Source: Pelatocladus maniniholoensis HA4357-MV3
GTDB lineage: Bacteria; Cyanobacteriota; Cyanobacteriia; Cyanobacteriales; Nostocaceae
NCBI GenBank assembly: GCA_019359115.1
Contig: JAHHHW010000107.1
Coordinates: 62,001-126,000, forward strand
Direction: 5' to 3'
DNA length: 64,000 bases
The notes below the pieces were generated by a model. That model saw only the letters and a program-made list of their open reading frames with translations. It did not search any database and had not been told where the DNA came from. Positions within the stretch are counted from its first letter, which is position 1. The number at the start of each line of letters is the position of its first letter. Shown here in pieces: positions 9,743-17,933 of the stretch. The position numbers and the translations under genes are program-made.

Positions 9743-9826
9743 TTGTCCTTTGTCATTTGTCCTTTGTCATTGTGTCATTAGTCACTAGCTAATAACTAAT
9801 GACTAATGACCAATGACCATTGACTA
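9743..9826. repeat. Heptamer-type repeats between the ferritin-like gene and FTR1
   Basis: Near-repeats of TTTGTCC/TTTGTCA followed by AATGACT/AATGACC. They belong to the same short tandem repeat class as 20786-20833 and 55931-55972 and fill the spacer of a likely operon. Confidence 0.6.
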
Positions 9827-10261
9827 CTAACTAAAATCGCGTAACATTTTCTTCAGTTCAAGATTATGCATCTCTTCCTGACCGATCATAGTTCGAGCAA
9901 ATTCTTCAAGATAAATGCTGGCATCTCTGACTGTATCAAGCAAGTTTTTATACAGGTCTAGTGCTTTCTTCTCGTGTGACAAGCTTTCTTCCAAAATATG
10001 TTTTACTGAATGCTTGTAACTTTCTTCGATTGGTGTAATTTTCAGGGTTGGATGTCCTTCTAAACCTGTGAGAATTTCTCCTACTTGTTGAGCATGAAGT
10101 AAAGATTCACTGGCTTGGGCCTTAAAAAAGGTAACAATCGGAATACGATTCGGACCAGTTACCATCAAAGAGTAATGAGTGTAACGCACAACTCCTGCCA
10201 ATTCAAACTCCATGATGGCGTTGAGCAGGTCGATAGTCTTCTTTTGGTCAAGTTCTTGCAT
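9827..10261 (-). CDS. Ferritin-like (bacterioferritin family) protein
   Basis: A 144-residue four-helix protein. Glutamate and histidine pairs in EFELAGVVRYTHYS, ASESLLHAQQVGEIL and IGQEEMHNLELKK fit the di-iron ligands of the ferritin/bacterioferritin superfamily. It should store or buffer iron in the cytoplasm. The location between the FTR1 permease and an iron-island lipoprotein supports an iron role. A bacterioferritin heme methionine cannot be placed with certainty, so a Dps or rubrerythrin-like variant is not excluded. Confidence 0.82.
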   Translation of the reverse strand: MQELDQKKTIDLLNAIMEFELAGVVRYTHYSLMVTGPNRIPIVTFFKAQASESLLHAQQVGEILTGLEGHPTLKITPIEESYKHSVKHILEESLSHEKKALDLYKNLLDTVRDASIYLEEFARTMIGQEEMHNLELKKMLRDFS

Positions 10262-10333
10262 CAGTATCTTAAGTCTACGCTAGAAGTCAGAAGTTTTTGG
10301 TGATGACTAAATTTTAAGCTCTGACCTTGGAAC

Positions 10334-10408
10334 AAAAAGTCAAGGGTAAGCGACTCTAGTCCTGATTTTGAGGACTAAAGTCCTTACTACGAACTTACTA
10401 CGAACTTA
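10334..10408. repeat. Short hairpin and direct repeats
   Basis: AGTCCT and AGGACT form a hairpin around GATTTTG, followed by a duplicated CTTACTACGAA unit. It resembles the hairpin at 15490-15545. It may serve as a weak processing or stop element between the lipoprotein and ferritin-like genes. Confidence 0.4.
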
Positions 10409-11452
10409 CTATCGCTGTGCTTGGGTTTTGGAATTGTCAATCACTTTTTGAGATTCTGATTCGATCGCTTTTATTTCTTTGGTGACTTCTTCTGGGGTAT
10501 TAATTGGCTTGGCTGGTGGAATCACGGTAGGCCAAGTTTTTTTCAGTTGAGTCATACTCGCCTGAATTGCTTTGTCTGCGTCTGGATGATCTTTTGCCAT
10601 TTGGCTAGAGATATCTTGATACAATTCGTCGGCGTAGAGTACAAAACCACGGGAATCTTGATATTCAATGGCTGCGGCTATTTTACCATCGGCGATCGCT
10701 GCACCATATTCTGAGTTTGCAGAATCTAACAAACCGTTAATTACCTGGAGTACAAATGAAGGTTGAGTGCGTTGTCCTTCTGGTAATGCTGCGATCGCTC
10801 CATCTACTGACTCCATAGAAGTAGTAAAATTAGTTTTGACTTTGGCATCTTTGGGGTTAGATTTCACCAAATCTTGCAAACTCACCAAAGTTGTCTTGAA
10901 TTCTTTGACTTTGCGATCATTTAATTGATCTTCTACATCAACATAAATTTCTTCTACTGGGTGTCCAATATGAGGTTCTGCTTGTTTTGGTTGATTTTGA
11001 TCCAAAAGTTCTTGGGCGACAAGTAAATGTCCTTTCATCAATCCTAGCTTGGTCATGTAATCTACATCTTTGGCTTCCCCAGTCAAAACCACTTCCTGAA
11101 CAGTTACTTGATCCTTTATTTTGTCAAACTGTTCTTGGCTAATAACTTTCTTGCTAACTAATTCCTCTGGACTAGCATAAGGGCGATTTGCCTGAATTTT
11201 ATTCGATAATGCTGGTACACCTAGCTGCGCCTCAAATTTATCCAACTCAGACAAGATAGCTGTATTGATGTTAATTTGTTTTTTGCTACCATGACCGCTA
11301 TGACTTACTGCTTCTGTTGTTTGTGCAACAGAGTTGGGAGTGCTAGCTGCTGGTGAATTTTCTGTGGTTGAAGTACCACCATCATTACAAGAACTCAGAG
11401 TCACAATCGCACAAGCAGCGACAGCCAAACATACGTAACGAAAATTTTTCAT
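10409..11452 (-). CDS. Helix-hairpin-helix lipoprotein of the iron island
   Basis: A 347-residue lipoprotein with signal peptide and lipobox LSSC (Cys about 22). A low-complexity Ser/Thr linker follows, then a ComEA-like helix-hairpin-helix segment beginning INTAILSELDKFEAQLGVP. The long helical C-terminal half contains MKGHLLVAQELL and PHIGHPVEEIYVDVEDQL, whose His/Glu pairs could bind metal. AGGAG lies 6 bases before the ATG. The gene starts the likely lipoprotein/ferritin/FTR1 transcript. An extracytoplasmic iron-binding partner of the permease, comparable in place to EfeO or P19, is an inference. Confidence 0.75.
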   Translation of the reverse strand: MKNFRYVCLAVAACAIVTLSSCNDGGTSTTENSPAASTPNSVAQTTEAVSHSGHGSKKQININTAILSELDKFEAQLGVPALSNKIQANRPYASPEELVSKKVISQEQFDKIKDQVTVQEVVLTGEAKDVDYMTKLGLMKGHLLVAQELLDQNQPKQAEPHIGHPVEEIYVDVEDQLNDRKVKEFKTTLVSLQDLVKSNPKDAKVKTNFTTSMESVDGAIAALPEGQRTQPSFVLQVINGLLDSANSEYGAAIADGKIAAAIEYQDSRGFVLYADELYQDISSQMAKDHPDADKAIQASMTQLKKTWPTVIPPAKPINTPEEVTKEIKAIESESQKVIDNSKTQAQR

Positions 11453-11738
11453 CTTTGCTCCTGGGGATCTGTAAAAGCAAGTAAGTAAAAGCGTTTTTTA
11501 GCTATATCAGCAGTTGCATATGTCAAACTGCTATGGTGATATTTGACATCTTGTCTTAGATTTTGCTAAGTTATTCTTGCATCTAGTAAGAGTTTTTATC
11601 AACTATTTGACTATTTGATCAGGTGAAATTTAATAATTAGTTTCAAATTAATTGTGATAAAACTAAGATTAATTATCAATAATTCTTCAGATACAAAGGG
11701 TAAACGTTGCTAATTTCCCTGTTAGGCTACTTTGAGTC
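11453..11738. other. Divergent promoter region of iron lipoprotein and GNAT genes
   Basis: AT-rich 286-bp spacer between divergent genes. AATTATCAATAATTC near 11671 is faintly Fur-box-like, but it is too weak to call an operator. Confidence 0.4.
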
Positions 11739-12248
11739 ATGGTTTGGCTAGAAACACAACGTCTTATCCTCAGAGACTTCCAGCAAAAAGACGTCTATCA
11801 ACTTGCACCAATTCTTGCAAATTCACGAGTCATGGAATTTTCTGTTAGTGGGATTCTCTCAGTTTCCCAAACGCAAGCGAAAATAGACAGTTTCATCACT
11901 TCATACAAAGCATTTGGATTCGGGAAGTGGGCTATCATTTTCAAACAAACTAACGAATTGATTGGTTACTGTGGAATTACAATCGACCAAATTGATAATG
12001 TAGCTGAACCAGAGATTGGATATCGATTAGACCCAGAGTTTTGGGGTAGGGGGTTAGCAACTGAAGCAGCATCAGCAACCATTCAATATGGATTTGAGGA
12101 AATCAAGTTTCCATACATTTTTGGAATTGTCGAGCGAGCAAATACAGCATCAGTGAGAGTGCTTGAAAAGTTGGGGATGAGATACGAAAGGAAAACAATT
12201 TTTCATGGTATTGAGATGGATGTTTATCGGTTAGATGTCGCAACTTAA
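11739..12248 (+). CDS. GNAT-family N-acetyltransferase (RimJ/RimL type)
   Basis: A 169-residue GNAT domain. It opens with LETQRLILRDFQQKD, the usual start of RimJ/RimL-like acetyltransferases. EIGYRLDPEFWGRGLATEA (about 88-106) contains the acetyl-CoA binding R/Q-x-x-G-x-G/A loop, and NTASVRVLEKLGMRYE is the conserved C-terminal helix. The acceptor is unknown. It interrupts the minus-strand iron genes on the opposite strand. Confidence 0.88.
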   Translation: MVWLETQRLILRDFQQKDVYQLAPILANSRVMEFSVSGILSVSQTQAKIDSFITSYKAFGFGKWAIIFKQTNELIGYCGITIDQIDNVAEPEIGYRLDPEFWGRGLATEAASATIQYGFEEIKFPYIFGIVERANTASVRVLEKLGMRYERKTIFHGIEMDVYRLDVAT

Positions 12249-12259
12249 CAAATCGCTGG

Positions 12260-12289
12260 AGTAGAGACGCGAAATTTCGCGTCTCTACT
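12260..12289. terminator. Perfect 30-bp palindrome, bidirectional terminator
   Basis: AGTAGAGACGCGAAA is followed directly by its exact reverse complement. The palindrome sits between the stop codons of the convergent GNAT and multicopper oxidase genes. The GTAGAGACG...CGTCTCTAC outer arms recur at 24300-24330, so this is also a dispersed hairpin family. Confidence 0.7.
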
Positions 12290-12310
12290 TGGTCAATATT
12301 GCAATTTTGC

Positions 12311-13336
12311 TTAAGTATTCTTCGCTATATTTTGGGAATTTTTATCAGCAACGACTTCAAATAAACCCATACATCCGTTTTCTGCGATCGCATCTTGATG
12401 GGGATGAAACATATACTTACCTGGATAACGAAAAGCAAATTCTAAGATGTGACGTTCTGCTACACCCATCGTCACTACATCGCTTTTTTGGCTGGGAGTC
12501 AAAGTCATTCCAGTCGGATAAACATCAAAAAAATTAGCGTGCAAGTGAAATGTCACTGCGGGATCAAATTCAATAATGTTGAGAACATATAATCGAATCA
12601 ACTGATTTTGGTAAATGGGAATCGGATTATCCATGTAGTAATGAGGTAAACCATTAAAGGCGTAATACTCATTGTGGTTATCGTCATTGACGTCATACCC
12701 AGCCATTATTAATACAATTTCATCTGCGCTTGGACGAGGCTTGGGCGGATCAACTATAAACATGCCGTATAATCCTTTGGCAATATGTCGAGTCACGGGT
12801 TCAATGTGACAGTGATAGAGATGAACACCAAAGGGTTCAGCATCAAATTCGTAAATTGTGGCGCTACCATTGCTTACTGGACGAACACCGTCCATTTCTG
12901 CGGGGTGAATACCATGAAAATGTAAAGAGTGGGAATGTCCAGCTTGGTTGAGGAACAATATCCGTACGCGATCGCCTTGTTTTGCTCTCAGTGTCGGCCC
13001 AGGGATACGACCATTCAAATCCCAGATATTGTACGATACAGCACTATTAAGTTGAATCTCGGAAGTACCAGCAGTTAAGCGAAATTCTCGGATTGTCCGC
13101 CCATTTTCTCGCTTCAGCGTCCCATAATCAAAATTTCGCAATACTTGTACTGGGTTGACAGCGCTGTTGGTATTTTCCTCTGTCTCTAAAGGTGGTACTC
13201 TCACCAATTGCTTTTGTGCTGCTAACCTATCCCATACCACAGCTGCACCAGTAACGCCTGCACCTGCTAATCCTAGTTTTAACAGTTGACGGCGATTTAA
13301 CAATTTTTCTTGATTAAGAGCAAAGTAGTCAGGCAT
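12311..13336 (-). CDS. Two-domain multicopper oxidase (nitrite-reductase-like fold)
   Basis: About 341 residues. A twin-arginine-like leader NRRQLLKLGLAGAG suggests export. Domain 1 has HSLHFHG (about 136) and YHCHIEPVTRH (about 174) with the type 1 copper Cys and His. Domain 2 has FHLHANFF and FHPHQDAIAENGCMG but no type 1 Cys. That arrangement fits two-domain multicopper oxidases. The frame opens at a TTG (13363), but the ATG at 13336 is preferred. By position near FTR1 it could be the ferroxidase partner, as in the yeast Fet3-Ftr1 pair; a copper, manganese or nitrite substrate is not excluded. Confidence 0.85.
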   Translation of the reverse strand: MPDYFALNQEKLLNRRQLLKLGLAGAGVTGAAVVWDRLAAQKQLVRVPPLETEENTNSAVNPVQVLRNFDYGTLKRENGRTIREFRLTAGTSEIQLNSAVSYNIWDLNGRIPGPTLRAKQGDRVRILFLNQAGHSHSLHFHGIHPAEMDGVRPVSNGSATIYEFDAEPFGVHLYHCHIEPVTRHIAKGLYGMFIVDPPKPRPSADEIVLIMAGYDVNDDNHNEYYAFNGLPHYYMDNPIPIYQNQLIRLYVLNIIEFDPAVTFHLHANFFDVYPTGMTLTPSQKSDVVTMGVAERHILEFAFRYPGKYMFHPHQDAIAENGCMGLFEVVADKNSQNIAKNT

Positions 13337-13457
13337 GATACTATCAGTAATAATTTGCAGCAAAAAGCAAACTGCAAATTTTTTGCAACTAATTTATATT
13401 CATATAGGAATTAAAAATTATTGTCAATAATTCTTTTTTGTCTTCAACCGAATATAC

Positions 13458-13487
13458 ATCCCCGACAATTTTTGCGAAGTCGGGGAT
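13458..13487. repeat. ATCCCCGAC hairpin of a dispersed family
   Basis: ATCCCCGAC and GTCGGGGAT pair across a 12-base loop. Similar hairpins lie at 37202-37230 and 50392-50421. Here it stands between two divergent genes, so it is not a normal terminator for either. Confidence 0.7.
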
Positions 13488-13579
13488 CTGAACACCCGTG
13501 ACACTAAAACAAAAGGACGGAAATCAAGCTACTATTCCCAACCTGCGAAAAGCCTATAAATATTTATTTCGGAAAATTA

Positions 13580-13594
13580 TGATAATGATAATCA
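13580..13594. promoter_or_regulatory. Zur/Fur-like operator
   Basis: TGATAATGATAATCA differs by one base from the 7-1-7 cyanobacterial Zur box TGATAATNATTATCA, and the overlapping GATAATGATAATCAT matches the first 15 positions of the classic Fur box. It lies about 75 bases before cbiM and 244 bases before the divergent multicopper oxidase. Control by a Fur-family metalloregulator is likely; which member is open. Confidence 0.6.
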
Positions 13595-13668
13595 TGATAT
13601 AAATAGTTGAAGAATAAAAGTTACCAATATAAACTAAATCCTTATATATCTTCAAGGGATGGCTGATT

Positions 13669-14430
13669 TTGAGAATTATTTTGAAGGTAAAAGGTGTATT
13701 ATCAATCCTGCTAGGGATTTTCAGCTTTTATATAGTTGTGAGTGCAGCAGCACCAGCCTATGCGATGCACATCATGGAAGGCTTTTTACCTGTAAAATGG
13801 GCAGTTTTTTGGTGGATAGTTGCTTTGCCATTTTTTGTGTTGGGGTTGCGGCGAATATCACACATTACCCAAGCAAACCCGCAATTAAAATTACTCTTAG
13901 CATTGGCGGGAGCATTTACGTTTGTGCTATCTGCCTTAAAAATGCCATCGGTGACAGGTAGTTGTTCTCATCCTACAGGTACAGGATTAGGAGCAATACT
14001 ATTTGGCCCTTTAGCCATGTCTGTACTTGGTAGTTTGGTACTTTTATTTCAAGCATTGCTCTTGGCTCACGGTGGTTTGACGACATTGGGAGCGAATGCA
14101 TTTTCGATGGCGATCGCCGGGCCGTTTGTTGCTTATTGGATTTATCGCTTAGTGATGACAACAGGTAAACAAAGATTAGCAATATTTCTGGCTGCTGCGA
14201 TCGCAGATTTGGTCACTTATATCGTGACTTCGATCCAATTAGCTTTAGCATTTCCCGCACCAGTCGGTGGGATCGTCGCTTCCTTTGTCAAATTTGCCAG
14301 CATCTTTGCTGTCACACAAGTCCCTTTAGCAATTAGTGAAGGCTTGTTAACCGTACTAGTATGGAACTGGCTGGCTAATTATGGTCGTCAAGAATTAGAA
14401 ATGTTGCAGCTAATCAAGCAAGATGAATAA
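13669..14430 (+). CDS. cbiM: CbiM, membrane substrate-specific component of an ECF metal transporter
   Basis: An integral membrane S component of a cobalt/nickel energy-coupling factor importer. After a signal-like N-terminus, the conserved mature start MHIMEGFLP carries the metal-binding His. [14 protein letters not shown] and [19 protein letters not shown] are CbiM signatures. The frame starts at a TTG (13669) with AGGGA upstream; an ATG 10 bases earlier is in the wrong frame. cbiN, cbiQ and cbiO follow after an inserted CDF exporter gene. A Zur/Fur-like box lies upstream, so the true metal could differ from cobalt. Confidence 0.9.
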   Translation: MRIILKVKGVLSILLGIFSFYIVVSAAAPAYAMHIMEGFLPVKWAVFWWIVALPFFVLGLRRISHITQANPQLKLLLALAGAFTFVLSALKMPSVTGSCSHPTGTGLGAILFGPLAMSVLGSLVLLFQALLLAHGGLTTLGANAFSMAIAGPFVAYWIYRLVMTTGKQRLAIFLAAAIADLVTYIVTSIQLALAFPAPVGGIVASFVKFASIFAVTQVPLAISEGLLTVLVWNWLANYGRQELEMLQLIKQDE

Positions 14431-14504
14431 CATCAGGTATGGCTAATCACTGATCACCAACTTGTAATGACTTCAGACGATGGGTTAGGATGTCACACAA
14501 TACA

Positions 14505-14518
14505 TGAACATGTATTCA
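14505..14518. promoter_or_regulatory. SmtB/ArsR-family operator
   Basis: TGAACA-TG-TATTCA is a 6-2-6 imperfect dyad closely resembling the cyanobacterial smt operator half (TGAACA-NN-TATTCA), with ATAT following as in known sites. It lies 40 bases before the CDF exporter, the expected place for a zinc-sensing repressor to block that gene. Confidence 0.6.
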
Positions 14519-14557
14519 TATATTATTTAGCAGAATAGACATTTTCCTCCCATAGCT

Positions 14558-15466
14558 ATGTCCATCCATCATCACCACGACCACCACCATCAGCTCACTT
14601 ACAATCGTGCCTTTATGATTGGTATTATCCTGAATATGGGATTTGTGATCGTTGAAGCAGTATTTGGTTTTCTGACGAACTCTTTAGCTTTAACTGCGGA
14701 TGCTGGTCACAATCTTAGTGATGTGCTGGGGTTAATACTGGCTTGGGGTGCAACTTGGCTGGCTCGTCGTCGCCCAACGAAGCGTTATACTTACGGATTA
14801 CGTCGTTCTTCGATCTTAGCTGCTCTTCTCAACGCTTGTTTACTGTTGGTCGCGATGGGAGCGATCGCCATAGAAGCGATTCAACGCTTGAGTAACCCCA
14901 TACCAGTGACTGGAAACACTATCATTACTGTAGCCCTTGTCGGGATTGTGATTAATGGCATTACAGCTGCAATGTTCATGTCTGGTAAAGAGCGAGATTT
15001 AAACATTAAAGCAGCATTTTTACATATGGTGGCTGATGCCTTAGTATCTTTAGGTGTGGTTTTAGCTGGTATCGCCATTATCACAACTAACTGGCTATGG
15101 TTCGATCCAGTGATCAGCTTAATTATTGTTGTGGTAATTTTAGTTGGCACTTGGAAGTTGTTATCTCAGTCATTAGATTTGGTACTTGATGCTGTTCCTC
15201 AAGGAATAGATTTGTCAGCAGTACGTACTTACTTAGCGGAACTTTCTGGTGTGGTTGCTGTGCATGATTTGCATATTTGGGCCATGAGTACCACCGAGTC
15301 AGCATTAACAGCACACTTGGTTATGCTTACTGGTAATCCTGGTGATGCTTTCTTATCTCGAATCAGGATGGATTTACATGATAAGTTTGGCATTGAACAC
15401 ACCACAATTCAGATAGAAACTGGTAATTTCTTATTACCCTGCGCTCAGAAGAATTGCTGTGATTAA
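14558..15466 (+). CDS. Cation diffusion facilitator exporter (CzcD/ZitB type)
   Basis: A 302-residue CDF transporter that exports Zn2+ or a similar ion in exchange for protons. A His-rich N-terminus (HHHHDHHH) is followed by six membrane spans. The metal-site motifs are DAGHNLSD in TM2 and HMVADAL in TM5. A cytoplasmic C-terminal domain with HDLHIWAMS follows and ends in a Cys-rich CAQKNCCD tail. It sits between cbiM and cbiN on the same strand, an unusual place for an exporter, and has its own SmtB-like operator, so it is probably transcribed separately. Confidence 0.93.
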   Translation: MSIHHHHDHHHQLTYNRAFMIGIILNMGFVIVEAVFGFLTNSLALTADAGHNLSDVLGLILAWGATWLARRRPTKRYTYGLRRSSILAALLNACLLLVAMGAIAIEAIQRLSNPIPVTGNTIITVALVGIVINGITAAMFMSGKERDLNIKAAFLHMVADALVSLGVVLAGIAIITTNWLWFDPVISLIIVVVILVGTWKLLSQSLDLVLDAVPQGIDLSAVRTYLAELSGVVAVHDLHIWAMSTTESALTAHLVMLTGNPGDAFLSRIRMDLHDKFGIEHTTIQIETGNFLLPCAQKNCCD

Positions 15467-15483
15467 TACTCTGTCAAGCTAAG

Positions 15484-15545
15484 TTTTAAAAGGTTCGTAG
15501 TGAGCGATTTATCGCTCTATTAAGCAATAAAGTGCTTACTACAAA
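15484..15545. repeat. Hairpin repeat between the CDF gene and cbiN
   Basis: GAGCGATTTATCGCTC forms a stem, flanked by TTCGTAGTGAG and CTTACTACAAA, which also pair in part. It is related to the CTTACTACGAA repeats at 10378-10406 and may stop the CDF transcript. Confidence 0.45.
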
Positions 15546-15607
15546 CTAGATAAATTTGATTGGTTGGACTACCAGAGAGTTACACATAATTATGGACTAT
15601 TAATTGT

Positions 15608-15937
15608 ATGACTCATTCAAAATCAAAAAATCAAAAACATAAATGGAATAATTGGTTATTACTATTAGCTGTAGTTGCATTGTCAGCAACACCATTGGTG
15701 GTACTCAAAGATGCAGAATTTGGTGGTGCAGATGGCAAAGCTCAAGAAGCTATTAAAGAGATACAGCCTAAATATGAACCTTGGTTTAATTCATTAATTC
15801 AAATATCTAGTTCTGAAGTACAAAGCCTCTTATTTGCCGTGCAAGCGGCTGCGGGCGCTGGTGTCATTGGTTATGTAATTGGACTTTATAAAGGGCGTTC
15901 AGAACAACAAAATCATCATAATGAAAATTCAGATTGA
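15608..15937 (+). CDS. cbiN: CbiN, small membrane component of the ECF metal transporter
   Basis: A 109-residue protein with two membrane spans (NNWLLLLAVVALSATPLVVL and the AAAGAGVIGYVIGLYKG region) around an extracytoplasmic loop with FGGADGKAQEAIKEIQPKYEPWF, the CbiN signature. CbiN works with CbiM in cobalt capture. The end is His/Asn-rich. It overlaps cbiQ by 17 bases. Confidence 0.92.
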   Translation: MTHSKSKNQKHKWNNWLLLLAVVALSATPLVVLKDAEFGGADGKAQEAIKEIQPKYEPWFNSLIQISSSEVQSLLFAVQAAAGAGVIGYVIGLYKGRSEQQNHHNENSD

Positions 15938-16733
15938 TACCCTAGCTTATACTAATCGCTTGTGTTGGTTGCCACCTGAACAAAAATTACTGTTTGCAAC
16001 TGTTATGTTGATAGTTGCTGCCTTTGCTCATCCTTTTGTACAAATCCTGATTGCAGTTTGGATGAGTATTTGGACAGTAATTTATGCGGGTATTCCTAGC
16101 AAAATATATTTTAAATTAATTTACGTAGCAACTTTTTTTTGGTTAACCAGTCTACCTGCTTTAGTTATTAATGTAATAGAAATATCTCATCTCAATTTAG
16201 TAGAAAATGACTCAATTATAGGATTAGCCTTTGGCAACTATTACTTATATATCAGTCATCATGGTGCTGTACAGGGTTTAACAATTTTAACGCGAGCTTT
16301 AGCTTCTCTTTGTTGTTTGTATTTTATTGTTCTGACTATTCCTTTTACTGCACTCTTGCAAACTCTAAGACATATAGGTTGTCCAGTAATAATTACAGAA
16401 TTGTTATTACTGATGTATCGCTTTATTTTTGTATTGTTAAACACAGCTTCTGAGTTATGGGTTGCTCAACAAGCCCGTGGAGGATACTGTAATTTTGCTA
16501 CAGGGATGAGAAGTTTAGCACTATTAATTGGACAACTTCTCAAACGCACAATAGAAAACTATCGTCAAGTTTGCTTGAGTTTAGAATCCAGGGGTTTTAA
16601 TGGAGAATTGCGAGTTTGGCATCCCCATCGTTATCATCAATCAAAGCGTTATACAATAGAAGCTATTTTTGGTTGCGCTTTATTAATAGTATTAGAATGG
16701 GGGCAGAATGCAGGAATGGTTACTCGAATTTGA
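15921..16733 (+). CDS. cbiQ: CbiQ, transmembrane T component of the ECF metal transporter
   Basis: A 270-residue T component. The start MKIQIDTLAYTNRLCWLPPEQKLLF at 15921 is chosen because a further upstream start would overlap cbiN much more. The AQQARGGY and SLESRGFNGEL segments are the two conserved Ala-Arg-Gly coupling motifs that contact the ATPase. About five membrane helices precede them. It overlaps cbiO by 26 bases. Confidence 0.92.
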   Translation: MKIQIDTLAYTNRLCWLPPEQKLLFATVMLIVAAFAHPFVQILIAVWMSIWTVIYAGIPSKIYFKLIYVATFFWLTSLPALVINVIEISHLNLVENDSIIGLAFGNYYLYISHHGAVQGLTILTRALASLCCLYFIVLTIPFTALLQTLRHIGCPVIITELLLLMYRFIFVLLNTASELWVAQQARGGYCNFATGMRSLALLIGQLLKRTIENYRQVCLSLESRGFNGELRVWHPHRYHQSKRYTIEAIFGCALLIVLEWGQNAGMVTRI

Positions 16734-17541
16734 ACAAGTAGATTATACTTATTCAGGCGCTAAAGAATCGGCAATTAATAATCTCAATTTCAAAATTCCA
16801 GCGAAAAAAAGATGTGCATTAATTGGTCAAAATGGTTGTGGAAAAACTACTCTTTTTTTATTAGCTAATGGTTTATACAAACCAGATAGAGGTAAAATTA
16901 TTTGGCAAAGAATGCCTCTACAATATAACCGCAAATCTTTAGTAAAATTGCGTCAGAAAGTTGGCGTTGTTTTTCAAGACCCAGAACAACAACTAGTTGC
17001 TTCTACAGTGGAAGAAGATATTTCTTATGGATTATGTAATTTGGGTTTGCCAGAGATTGAAATTCAACAACTAGTTGAGCAATCATTAATTGAATTTGAT
17101 TTAATAGAACTTGCTCAAAGACCTGTACATCATTTAAGTTTAGGTCAAAAAAAGCGAGTATCGATCGCAGATGTGATGGTTCTCAAACCAGAGTTATTAT
17201 TGTTAGATGAACCCACAGCATATTTAGATAGATTGCATACTCGTAAGTTGATGACGACTTTACAAAATATCCATGCTGCTGGCACAACAATAGTTATGGC
17301 AAGCCATGATCTTGATTTAGTTTATCGTTGGGCAGATTGGATATTTGTGATGGATCGAGGAAGGCTGGTGCTGGAAGGAAAACCAGAGGATGTGTTTACT
17401 CAACGCGAAATTCTTGAGGAATTGCAGCTAGGAGTGCCTTTAATTTGTGAAATGTTAGGTGCTTTTAATGAACTGACTAAAGATAAAGCTATTTTAGAGC
17501 AATTACAACAGCGAATCTTCAATGAATTTCTTTATTTTTAG
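16708..17541 (+). CDS. cbiO: CbiO, ATPase of the ECF metal transporter
   Basis: A 277-residue ABC ATPase with Walker A GQNGCGKTT (about 41-49), Q-loop VVFQDPEQQ, signature LSLGQKKR (about 145), Walker B LLLLDEPTAYLD (about 162) and switch ASHDLDL. Length and the PEDVF motif fit the EcfA/CbiO group. It is the only ATPase gene in the metal block, although a second pair of membrane components follows, so it may energise both transporters. Confidence 0.94.
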   Translation: MQEWLLEFEQVDYTYSGAKESAINNLNFKIPAKKRCALIGQNGCGKTTLFLLANGLYKPDRGKIIWQRMPLQYNRKSLVKLRQKVGVVFQDPEQQLVASTVEEDISYGLCNLGLPEIEIQQLVEQSLIEFDLIELAQRPVHHLSLGQKKRVSIADVMVLKPELLLLDEPTAYLDRLHTRKLMTTLQNIHAAGTTIVMASHDLDLVYRWADWIFVMDRGRLVLEGKPEDVFTQREILEELQLGVPLICEMLGAFNELTKDKAILEQLQQRIFNEFLYF

Positions 17542-17933
17542 AAATCTTCCTTGCTTTATCCAAAAATCAGAAGCGATCGCGCTCTCAAGATATCGGCAAA
17601 GATGGGCTTCATGGATTGTGTTTCGGTGTGCCATAGATGTAGTGATCGTGCTTTTCGGCACTATGCTATCGGTACATTACGGCCGAGTCGTTTAGCTAGA
17701 ATTACTGTATATGTCATACAAGTACTAATTGTTTACTTATAATTTTTAACAATCAAAAGCATAAGTAAATCATTTTATACAAATTTTCTTGTCAATAATC
17801 CGGAAGTAAGAGTATAAAATCCCCTAAGAGGGCATTGCAGAAAAGGGGTAAATTTTGTTTTTTTAAGAATTAGTTTGAACTGCGGCTATTAAGAATTTAT
17901 TTGTGCAAATAAAAACAAAAACAGGGGAACCTA
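17542..17933. other. Intergenic region before the second ECF module
   Basis: A 392-bp spacer without a convincing gene. The first part is richer in GC and HIP1-like sites and has a 63-codon open frame without coding character. The second part holds a weak CCCCT...AGGGG hairpin near 17821-17848 and the probable promoter of the next gene. No cobalamin riboswitch core is seen. Confidence 0.5.

Noticed and set aside
13337-13668. Cobalamin riboswitch upstream of cbiM
   Set aside because: The B12-box core and surrounding stems were looked for and not found; only a dispersed hairpin and a Zur/Fur-like box are visible.
13659-13961. A 100-residue frame starting with ATG before cbiM
   Set aside because: It runs out of frame through cbiM, whose conserved MHIMEGFLP and later motifs define the true frame.
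17551-17742. A 63-residue frame between cbiO and the second ECF module
   Set aside because: Unusual composition, no ribosome site and no recognisable family; treated as spacer.
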